Assembly: GCA_052038315.1 (NCBI GenBank)
Contig: JBQGCF010000126.1
Coordinates: forward strand, 1 to 35,492
Direction: 5' to 3'
Source: Iamia sp052038315
GTDB taxonomy: Bacteria; Actinomycetota; Acidimicrobiia; Acidimicrobiales; Iamiaceae
DNA: 35,492 nt
Part shown: positions 29,868 through 35,492 of the stretch, in pieces
Position numbering within the stretch: the first letter of the stretch is position 1
Layout: every line of letters starts with the position of its first letter
Translations under genes and position numbers: made by a program
Notes under the pieces: generated by a model
Seen by the model: the letters and a program-made list of their open reading frames with translations, nothing else
What the model was told of the DNA's origin: nothing
Database searches by the model: none

Positions 29868-31394
29868 ATGGCACCTGCACCGGCCTCCACGGACCTCGAC
29901 CCGCGCCTGCCCGTCCTGGTCGGGGTGGGCCAGCTGAACGTGCGGGTCGACCGGGGCGACGCCCCGCTCGAGCCGGTGGCCATGCTCGCCGAGGCCGCCC
30001 GCCTCGCCGCCGCCGACACCGGGGGCACGGCCGAGGGTGCCGCCGATCGCCTGCTCGGCGGGATCGACACCATCGCCGTGGTCGACATCCTCTCCCACCG
30101 CTACCAGGACCCGGCCGCCCTCGTCGCCGGGCACCTCGGGGTCGAGCCGGCCCGCCGCTGGACCACCGTCCCGGGCGGCAACTACCCACAGACCCTCCTC
30201 AGCCGGGCCGCCCTCGACATCCAGAGCGGCGCCGCCGAGGTCGTCCTGATCGGCGGGGCCGAGGCCTGGCGCACCCGCAGCGCGGCCCGCAAGGCCGGGA
30301 CCGACCTGGGCTGGGCGGTGCAGGGCGACGACGCCCGGCCCACCGAGAAGCTGGGCGACGGCAAGGAGCAGCTGGCCCACCCCGACGAGATCGCCCGGGG
30401 CATCTTCCTGCCGGTCCAGCTCTACCCGATCTTCGAGAGCGCGGTGCGGGCCGCCAGCGGGCGGGACCAGGCCGAGCACCAGCGGGTCGTGTCCGAGCTG
30501 TGGGCCCGGTTCAGCGCGGTGGCGGCGGACAACCCCCACGCCTGGATCCGGGACGCCCGGACCGCCGAGGAGATCCGGACGACGGGGCCGGACAACCGCA
30601 TGATCGGCCACCCGTACCCCAAGCTCATGAACTCCAACAACAGCGTCGAGCAGGCCGCCGCCCTGCTCCTGACGTCGGTGGGCCGGGCCCGTGACCTGGG
30701 CATCCCCACCGACCGCTGGGTCTTCCCGTGGACCGGCAGCGACGCCCACGACACCTGGTTCGTCGGCAACCGCATCTCGCTCCACCGCTCGCCGGCCATC
30801 GGCATCGCCGGGAAGAAGGCCCTCGAGCTGGCCGGCGTCGGGGTCGACGACCTGGCCCACGTCGACGTGTACTCCTGCTTCCCCAGCGCCGTGCAGGTGG
30901 CGGCCAACGAGCTCGGCCTCGGGCTCGACCGGCAGCTCACCGTCACCGGCGGGCTGAGCTTCGCCGGGGGCCCGTGGAACGACTACGTGTCGCACTCGAT
31001 CGCCACCATGGCCGAGGTGCTGCGCGGCGATGCCGGCTCGGTCGGGCTGATCACCGCCAACGGCGGCTACCTGACCAAGCACGCCTTCGGCGTCTACTCG
31101 ACCACCCCGCCGCCCCGGGGCCGCTTCGTGCACCGGGACTGCCAGGCCGAGGTCGACGACGTCGGCTCGGTCGAGCTGGTCGCCGACCACGAGGGCGCCG
31201 TCCGGATCGAGGGCGCCACCGTCATGCACGACCGCGACGGCAAGCCCGAGATGGCCTACCTCGCCACCCGCACCCCGGACCGCGACCGGGCCTGGGCCAC
31301 CAGCACCGACGACGACGTCATCGCCCTGATCACCGAGGACGAGCCCGTCGGCGTCGCCGCCCACCGCACCGCCGCGGGCACCCTCTCGCTCTGA
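29868..31394 (+). CDS. Thiolase-like protein of TLP1 type (annotated elsewhere as acetyl-CoA acetyltransferase)
   Basis: The 508-residue protein has the two-lobed thiolase fold (VLVGVGQLN at the start; AAEVVLIGGAEAW; HVDVYSCFPSAVQVAANELG) plus an extra C-terminal beta domain of about 100 residues (from about 405), as in mycobacterial TLP1. At the nucleophile position (about 103-108) it reads GGNYPQ, without the catalytic Cys. The usual GHP histidine motif is replaced by FAGGPWNDY and the C-x-G loop by TANGGY. It probably does not catalyse thiolysis and may bind CoA esters. The ATG at 29868 follows TAACGT at 9 bp, and no ribosome site is seen. It separates the inverted ptp-wecA block from the atp operon. 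Confidence 0.82.
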   Translation: MAPAPASTDLDPRLPVLVGVGQLNVRVDRGDAPLEPVAMLAEAARLAAADTGGTAEGAADRLLGGIDTIAVVDILSHRYQDPAALVAGHLGVEPARRWTTVPGGNYPQTLLSRAALDIQSGAAEVVLIGGAEAWRTRSAARKAGTDLGWAVQGDDARPTEKLGDGKEQLAHPDEIARGIFLPVQLYPIFESAVRAASGRDQAEHQRVVSELWARFSAVAADNPHAWIRDARTAEEIRTTGPDNRMIGHPYPKLMNSNNSVEQAAALLLTSVGRARDLGIPTDRWVFPWTGSDAHDTWFVGNRISLHRSPAIGIAGKKALELAGVGVDDLAHVDVYSCFPSAVQVAANELGLGLDRQLTVTGGLSFAGGPWNDYVSHSIATMAEVLRGDAGSVGLITANGGYLTKHAFGVYSTTPPPRGRFVHRDCQAEVDDVGSVELVADHEGAVRIEGATVMHDRDGKPEMAYLATRTPDRDRAWATSTDDDVIALITEDEPVGVAAHRTAAGTLSL

Positions 31395-31441
31395 TCCCTT
31401 ACCTGGTGGGGAGGTGCCGCTGCGTTGCGGGAGCGTGAAAC

Positions 31442-31471
31442 TTGCAGTGGGGGAGGGGACCCACGTAGTTT
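31442..31471 (+). promoter_or_regulatory. Promoter candidate of the ATP synthase operon
   Basis: TTGCAG (31442-31447), an 18-bp spacer and TAGTTT (31466-31471, fits TANNNT) lie in the 138-bp gap between TLP1 and the AtpZ-like gene. Transcription would start near 31478, at the base of a hairpin. Confidence 0.4.
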
Positions 31472-31494
31472 GCGCTTCGCTTCACAAGCGGCGC
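31472..31494 (+). promoter_or_regulatory. Hairpin at the 5' end of the atp leader
   Basis: GCGC (31472-31475), bulge TT, CGCTT (31478-31482), loop CAC, AAGCG (31486-31490) and GCGC (31491-31494) form nine pairs with one bulge. It lies directly downstream of the candidate -10. It may be an operator or a 5'-end stabilising RNA structure. Confidence 0.4.
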
Positions 31495-31532
31495 TCCGCC
31501 CCTGCCGCACCGAGCCCCTCAACGGATCCCGA

Positions 31533-31829
31533 GTGTTCGACTCCCGCACCCGACAAGACCTGAACCGAGGGTTCTCCGACGCTCTCGGCCGAGGCATCGA
31601 CCTGGCCCTGACGCCGGTGGTCTTCGGGCTCATCGGGTGGCTGATCGACCGGGTCGCCGGCACCAGCCCGATCTTCACCATCGCCGTGGCCACCCTCGGC
31701 GTGGCCGGCACCGCCGCCAAGATCAAGCTGGGCTACGACAAGGACATGGCGGCCTTCGACGACACCGCCGCCACCCGGCCCCGCGAGGTCCAGCCGATCC
31801 CGGTCAAGCCGGCGAAGGGCGTCCGATGA
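31533..31829 (+). CDS. AtpZ/AtpI-like small membrane subunit at head of atp operon
   Basis: The 98-residue protein begins at GTG (VFDSRTRQDLNRGFSDALG) and has two helices: a first LALTPVVFGLIGWLIDRV and a second PIFTIAVATLGVAGTAAKI. The Gly-x-x-x-Asp-type first helix and its place before atpI-atpB match the AtpZ/AtpQ group, thought to help assemble the rotor or carry Mg. The open frame upstream of 31533 reads non-protein-like sequence over the hairpin and is rejected as coding. The ribosome site is weak (CGGAT). The stop overlaps the next ATG as ATGA. Confidence 0.72.
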   Translation: MFDSRTRQDLNRGFSDALGRGIDLALTPVVFGLIGWLIDRVAGTSPIFTIAVATLGVAGTAAKIKLGYDKDMAAFDDTAATRPREVQPIPVKPAKGVR

Positions 31830-32287
31830 CCGCGCCGACCACCACGCCGAGCCTCGCCACCCGCGACCTCGGCCCGGCCCCCGAGCCCGAGATCATCCGG
31901 GACCTGGCCAAGCACTGCGCCTACGCCGCCCCGGTCGCCCTGGTGATCGGCTTCCTCGGCTGGCAGGTCGACGGCCTGGTCTCGGTCGCCGTGGCCCTCA
32001 CCGTCGTCGTGGCCAACTTCGCCCTGGCCGCCTCGCTGCAGGCCTGGGCCGCCCGCATCAGCCTCGGGCTGGTCATGGGCATCGCCCTCTTCGGCTTCGT
32101 CGTCCGGCTGGCCATCATCTCGGCGATCGTCTGGTTCGCCGGCCAGCAGTCCTGGACCGAGCCCCTGCCCCTCGGCCTCACCCTGATCATCGGCCACCTC
32201 GGCCTGCTCATCTGGGAGACCCGGTTCGTGTCGGCCTCGCTCGCCTTCCCCGGTCTCAAGCCCATTCCCACCAAGGAGCCCCGTTAA
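31826..32287 (+). CDS. atpI: ATP synthase protein I-like membrane protein
   Basis: The 153-residue protein has four helices (YAAPVALVIGFLGW; VSVAVALTVVVANFALAASL; LGLVMGIALFGFVVRLAIISAIVWF; LGLTLIIGHLGLLIW) in the AtpI layout, with an N-terminal soluble stretch of about 30 residues. AtpI is an accessory factor for c-ring assembly. It is coupled to the preceding gene through ATGA, and its TAA directly abuts the GTG of atpB. Sequence in this family is weakly conserved, so the call rests mainly on topology and position. Confidence 0.78.
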   Translation: MTAPTTTPSLATRDLGPAPEPEIIRDLAKHCAYAAPVALVIGFLGWQVDGLVSVAVALTVVVANFALAASLQAWAARISLGLVMGIALFGFVVRLAIISAIVWFAGQQSWTEPLPLGLTLIIGHLGLLIWETRFVSASLAFPGLKPIPTKEPR

Positions 32288-33049
32288 GTGTTCGCCCTGG
32301 AGTTCCCGCCGCTCACCCACATCGTCAACTGGCCCGGTCTGGCCGGTGACGGCCAGTGGTGGGAGATCAACAAGATCGTCCTGATCTACGGCTTCGCGGT
32401 GCTGTTCACGCTGCTGATCTTCACCCTGGGGAACAAGAAGCAGCTGATCCCGACCGGCGCTCAGAACCTGGCCGAGATCTCGGTCGAGTTCATCGAGGAC
32501 CAGCTGATCGAGCCCACGATGGGCCACACCGACAAGCGGTGGATCGCGCCGTTCATGACGTCGCTGTTCTTCTTCATCTTCTTCACGAACATCTTCGAGG
32601 TCATCCCGGTCTTCCAGATGCCGGCCAGCGCCCGCATCGCCCTCCCGCTGTTCCTCGCCCTGCTCAGCTACGTGCTGTACCACGGTGCCGGGATCAAGGA
32701 GCACAAGCTCAAGTACATCACCCACACGATGTTCCCCCCGGGTGTGCCCAAGCCGCTGTACCTGCTCGTGGCCCCGATCGAGTTCGTCTCGAAGTTCCTC
32801 GTGCAGCCCTTCAGCCACACGGTGCGACTCTTCGCCAACCTGCTGGCCGGCCACATCCTGCTCGTCACCTTCGGCGTGCTGTCGGCCGGGCTGTGGGCCC
32901 TCAAGCCCACCGCGATCATCCTCCCGCTGCCGGCCTTCGCGGTGATCTTCTTCACCGCCTTCGAGGTCATGGTCTCGTTCCTGCAGGCCTACGTCTTCAC
33001 CCTGCTCTTCGGCGTCTACTACGGCTCCGCCGTCAGCCACGAGCACTAG
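32288..33049 (+). CDS. atpB: ATP synthase F0 subunit a
   Basis: The 253-residue proton-channel subunit has the essential Arg180 in SHTVRLFANLLAGH, a helix with FFFIFFTNIFEVIPVF, and a C-terminal FEVMVSFLQAYVFTLLFGVYYGSA. It starts at a GTG placed directly after the atpI TAA, with AAGGAG (32273-32278) 9 nt upstream inside the atpI end. It is followed by a 45-bp A-rich gap before atpE. Confidence 0.96.
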   Translation: MFALEFPPLTHIVNWPGLAGDGQWWEINKIVLIYGFAVLFTLLIFTLGNKKQLIPTGAQNLAEISVEFIEDQLIEPTMGHTDKRWIAPFMTSLFFFIFFTNIFEVIPVFQMPASARIALPLFLALLSYVLYHGAGIKEHKLKYITHTMFPPGVPKPLYLLVAPIEFVSKFLVQPFSHTVRLFANLLAGHILLVTFGVLSAGLWALKPTAIILPLPAFAVIFFTAFEVMVSFLQAYVFTLLFGVYYGSAVSHEH

Positions 33050-33059
33050 ACCCCGCTCT

Positions 33060-33094
33060 CCTTCAAAGACCCACCAGAAAGAGAAAGACAACCA
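33060..33094 (+). promoter_or_regulatory. A-rich translation-initiation region of atpE
   Basis: The leader is rich in A and poor in G+C (CCAGAAAGAGAAAGACAACC before the ATG), in sharp contrast to the genome. A weak purine ribosome site (GAAAGAG) is included. Such unstructured leaders raise translation of subunit c, which is needed in 9-15 copies per complex; this effect is known for E. coli atpE. Confidence 0.55.
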
Positions 33095-33334
33095 ATGCTC
33101 CTCGCAGAGATTGACAACACCGGCCTCGCGGCCATCTGCTACGGCCTCGGCGCCATCGGCCCGGGCATCGGCATCGGCTACCTGGTCGGCCAGTCGGTCC
33201 AGGCCATGGCCCGCCAGCCCGAGGCGGCCGGCATGGTGCGCACCACCATGTTCCTCGGCATCGCCTTCGTGGAGGCCCTCGCCCTCATCGGCTTCGTGGT
33301 CTTCTTCCTCGGCCAGGGCTCCGGGGCGGCCTGA
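33095..33334 (+). CDS. atpE: ATP synthase F0 subunit c
   Basis: The 79-residue two-helix hairpin forms the rotor ring. The first helix has GAIGPGIGIGYLVG, the polar loop is ARQPE, and the second helix carries the ion-binding Glu60 in FVEALALIGF. Compared with the Na+ ring of Ilyobacter, the Gln in helix 1 is Ile and the Ser after the Glu is Ala, so proton coupling is likely. The ATG follows the A-rich leader. The next gene starts 2 bp after the stop. Confidence 0.97.
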   Translation: MLLAEIDNTGLAAICYGLGAIGPGIGIGYLVGQSVQAMARQPEAAGMVRTTMFLGIAFVEALALIGFVVFFLGQGSGAA

Positions 33335-33336
33335 TC

Positions 33337-34020
33337 ATGCCCAAGACCCGACGCATCGCCCTCGCGGCGGCTGTGGTCCTGGGTCTCGGCGCCTTCCTGC
33401 TCACGTCGGCTCCCGCTGGGGCGGCCGGCGGCGAGGAGGGCGAGCACGAGCTCGACCACGCCGTCCACCTCTGCATCGAGGAGCTCGAGAAGGCCAACTC
33501 GATCGACGTCGACTGCCAGGAGGCTCCCAACCCGATCCTCCCGGAGACCAACGAGATCATCTGGGGTGCCTTCGGCTTCTTCGTCGTCTTCGGTGCGCTG
33601 GCCTGGAAGGGCCTGCCCGCCATCAAGAAGACGATGAACGACCGGACCGAGAAGATCCGGGGCGACATCGAGGGCGCCGAGAAGGCCAAGGCCGAGGCCG
33701 ACAAGGTCCTCTCGGAGTACCACGCCCAGCTGGCCGACGCCCGCAACGAGGCTGCTCGCATCCTCGAGGAGGCCCGCCAGGACGCCGACGCCGTCAAGGC
33801 CGAGCGCATCGCCGCCATCCAGCCCGAGATCGACGAGCTGCGCGCCCGCGCCGCCGCCGAGATCGAGTCCTCCAAGGCCCAGGCCCTGTCCGAGCTGCGC
33901 GGTGAGATCACCGCCATCGCCCTCGGCGCCGCCGAGAAGGTCGTGGAGCGCAACCTGGACGACGCCACCAACCGGGCCCTCATCGACAGCTACATCGACT
34001 CGGTCGGGGCGCAGAGCTGA
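33337..34020 (+). CDS. atpF: ATP synthase F0 subunit b with signal-peptide-like N-terminal extension
   Basis: The 227-residue stator subunit differs from the usual form of about 160-185 residues. Residues 1-30 look like a cleavable signal (PKTRRIALAAAVVLGLGAF, then SAPAGAA). Residues 31-70 are a polar acidic segment with Cys46 and Cys60, which would lie outside the membrane. The normal b membrane helix follows at about 72-91 (EIIWGAFGFFVVFGALAW). A long charged coiled coil (95-215) reaches F1. The ATG at 33337 is the only start that fits; starting at the normal helix would need a missing start codon. The stop overlaps the atpH ATG (TGATG). Confidence 0.93.
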   Translation: MPKTRRIALAAAVVLGLGAFLLTSAPAGAAGGEEGEHELDHAVHLCIEELEKANSIDVDCQEAPNPILPETNEIIWGAFGFFVVFGALAWKGLPAIKKTMNDRTEKIRGDIEGAEKAKAEADKVLSEYHAQLADARNEAARILEEARQDADAVKAERIAAIQPEIDELRARAAAEIESSKAQALSELRGEITAIALGAAEKVVERNLDDATNRALIDSYIDSVGAQS

Positions 34021-34544
34021 TGGCCGAGAGGAGCGATGCCTACGCCGCGGCCTTCCTGGCCGTGATCAGCGCCGAGGACACCCTCGGCGAGGTGGAGGAC
34101 GAGCTGTTCCGGTTCGCCCGGATCCTCGAGGGCAACGACCAGCTCCTCGACACCCTCTCGGACCCCCACATCGAGCCCGCCCGTCGCCAGCAGGTCGTCA
34201 CCGACCTGCTGGACGGCAAGGCCCAGCCGACCACCGTGAACCTGGTGGGTCTGGTGGTCGGCAACGGCCGGGCCCGCGAGCTCCCCGAGATCGTCGACGC
34301 CCTGGTGGCCCTCCGGGCCGCCTCGCGGTCCTCGGCGGTCGCCCGGGTCCGCTCCGCCATCGCCCTGAGCGACGAGCAGACGAGCCGCCTGGCCGAGGCC
34401 CTCGGCCGGGCCACCGGCAAGAACGTCGAGGTCAAGGTCGTCGTCGATCCCACCGTCCAGGGCGGGATCGTCGCCGAGATCGACGACACGGTCATCGACG
34501 GCTCGGTCCGTCGCCGCCTCGAGCAGCTCCGCGCTGCTCTCTAG
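34020..34544 (+). CDS. atpH: ATP synthase F1 subunit delta
   Basis: The 174-residue stator protein links b to the top of F1. It starts with the helical N-terminal domain (SDAYAAAFLAV...EVEDELFRFARIL) and ends with the conserved PTVQGGIVAEIDDTVIDGSVRRRLEQL. It is not fused to subunit b, unlike in mycobacteria. The ATG at 34020 shares its A with the atpF stop. Confidence 0.95.
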   Translation: MAERSDAYAAAFLAVISAEDTLGEVEDELFRFARILEGNDQLLDTLSDPHIEPARRQQVVTDLLDGKAQPTTVNLVGLVVGNGRARELPEIVDALVALRAASRSSAVARVRSAIALSDEQTSRLAEALGRATGKNVEVKVVVDPTVQGGIVAEIDDTVIDGSVRRRLEQLRAAL

Positions 34545-34582
34545 GTCCCGAAGAACTCCCCTTCAAGGAAGAAGCGAGCCCC

Positions 34583-35492
34583 ATGGCTGAGCTCACCATC
34601 AGCACCGACGACATCACCGCCGCCCTCCGCAAGAACCTGGAGGGCTTCCAGCCCGACACCGCCGCCGCCCAGGTGGGCCGGGTCATCGAGGTGGGCGACG
34701 GCATCGCCCGTGTCGAGGGCCTGCCCGACTGCGCCGTGAACGAGATGCTCGAGTTCGCCGACGGCACCATCGGGCTGGCGCTGAACCTCGACGAGGAGTC
34801 GATCGGCGCCGTCGTGCTCGGCGACGTCGACCAGATCGCCGAGGGCCAGTCGGTCCGGGCCACGGGCGAGATCCTCTCGGTCCCGTGCGGCGACGGCCTC
34901 CTCGGCCGGGTCGTCAACACCCTGGGCGAGCCGGTCGACGGCAAGGGCCCGCTGACCAACGTCGGCACCCGCCGCATGGAGGTCCAGGCCCCCGGCATCA
35001 CCGGCCGCAAGCCGGTGCACGAGCCGCTCCAGACCGGCATCAAGGCCATCGACGCCATGACGCCGATCGGGCGGGGCCAGCGCGAGCTGATCATCGGCGA
35101 CCGCAAGACCGGCAAGACCACCGTCGCCATCGACACGATCCTGAACCAGAAGGGTCTCGGGGTGAACTGCGTGTACGTGGCCATCGGGCAGAAGGCCTCG
35201 ACGGTCGCCCAGACGGTGGCCACGCTCGAGAGCCACGGCGCCATGGACTACACGGTCGTGGTGGTGAGCCCGGCCTCGGACCCGGCGCCGTACAAGTACC
35301 TCGCTCCCTACGCCGGCTGCGCCATGGGCCAGCACTGGATGGAGAACGGGCAGCACGCCCTGGCCGTCTACGACGACCTCTCCAAGCAGGCCGAGGCCTA
35401 CCGCTCGGTGTCGCTGCTGCTGCGCCGCCCGCCGGGCCGTGAGGCCTACCCGGGCGACGTCTTCTACCTGCACAGCCGTCTCCTCGAGCGGG
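34583..35492 (+). CDS. atpA: ATP synthase F1 subunit alpha, N-terminal 303 codons (cut by window end)
   Basis: The gene begins MAELTISTDDITAALRKNLEGF, the membrane-distal helix that binds delta. The beta-barrel domain has EVGDGIARVEGL. The nucleotide-binding domain has the P-loop GDRKTGKT (172-179) and YAGCAMGQHWM, and the frame runs off at HSRLLER. It is still open at base 35492. AAGGAAGAAG precedes the ATG. The operon should continue with atpG, atpD and atpC outside the window. Confidence 0.97.
   Translation, partial: MAELTISTDDITAALRKNLEGFQPDTAAAQVGRVIEVGDGIARVEGLPDCAVNEMLEFADGTIGLALNLDEESIGAVVLGDVDQIAEGQSVRATGEILSVPCGDGLLGRVVNTLGEPVDGKGPLTNVGTRRMEVQAPGITGRKPVHEPLQTGIKAIDAMTPIGRGQRELIIGDRKTGKTTVAIDTILNQKGLGVNCVYVAIGQKASTVAQTVATLESHGAMDYTVVVVSPASDPAPYKYLAPYAGCAMGQHWMENGQHALAVYDDLSKQAEAYRSVSLLLRRPPGREAYPGDVFYLHSRLLER

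Noticed and set aside
31425..31532. N-terminal extension of the AtpZ-like protein
   Set aside because: The in-frame stretch lacks hydrophobic pattern, includes the promoter and hairpin, and relatives of this family begin near the GTG at 31533.
33095..33334. Sodium-driven ATP synthase
   Set aside because: The helix-1 Gln and the Ser after the ion-binding Glu, both needed for Na+ in Ilyobacter, are Ile and Ala here.

Overview
The window is a very GC-rich (clearly above 70 %) stretch of bacterial chromosome. Its core gene string rho-rpmE-prfA-prmC-tsaC ... glyA-wecA ... atpI-atpB-atpE-atpF-atpH-atpA is the one known from Actinomycetota. The Spo0M homologue, the fused Liv-type transporter and the long N-terminal extension of ATP synthase subunit b suggest the class Acidimicrobiia (Iamia-like). 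That placement is an inference from gene content, not a database result. No tRNA, rRNA, CRISPR array or insertion sequence was seen. About 33 protein genes are called; both window edges cut a gene (nadB at the left, atpA at the right).

Region 1 (1-10.6 kb) is accessory and metabolic. The 3' end of nadB converges, over a strong hairpin, on a minus-strand transporter operon. That operon encodes a lipoprotein substrate-binding protein, an MFS transporter fused to a LivF-type ABC ATPase, and a LivH-LivM-LivG triple fusion. An AT-rich divergent control region separates it from a plus-strand pair encoding a cytoplasmic GH78 alpha-L-rhamnosidase and an HSL-type esterase. The layout suggests uptake of a rhamnosylated or esterified compound followed by intracellular hydrolysis. 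A Tat-exported PHP-domain protein follows, convergent on the esterase.

Region 2 (12.1-15.8 kb) is a translationally coupled pair of ABC half-exporters. Their motifs predict a heterodimer with one degenerate ATP site.

Region 3 (15.8-24.9 kb) is the information-processing core. It holds rho (with a long Gly/Gln/Asn-rich insert and a C-rich leader), rpmE, a conserved unknown, DUF3817 and other small genes, a polytopic Asp-box protein, prfA, prmC, tsaC, Spo0M and a 59-residue membrane protein.

Region 4 (24.9-29.8 kb, minus strand) has a Tat-type beta-helix protein, wecA, glyA, rpiB and a low-molecular-weight phosphatase. Compared with the usual actinobacterial order this block appears inverted between tsaC and the atp operon.

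Region 5 (29.9-35.5 kb) is a thiolase-like TLP1 protein followed by the ATP synthase operon from an AtpZ-like subunit into atpA.

Many genes are packed with ATGA/GTGA/TGATG overlaps. Several isolated genes have a (T/C)ANNNT box only 6-9 bp before the start codon, which suggests leaderless mRNAs. Two convergent pairs end inside one shared CTAG. A roughly 72-bp composite repeat occurs twice, each time about 43-44 bp after a minus-strand stop codon.
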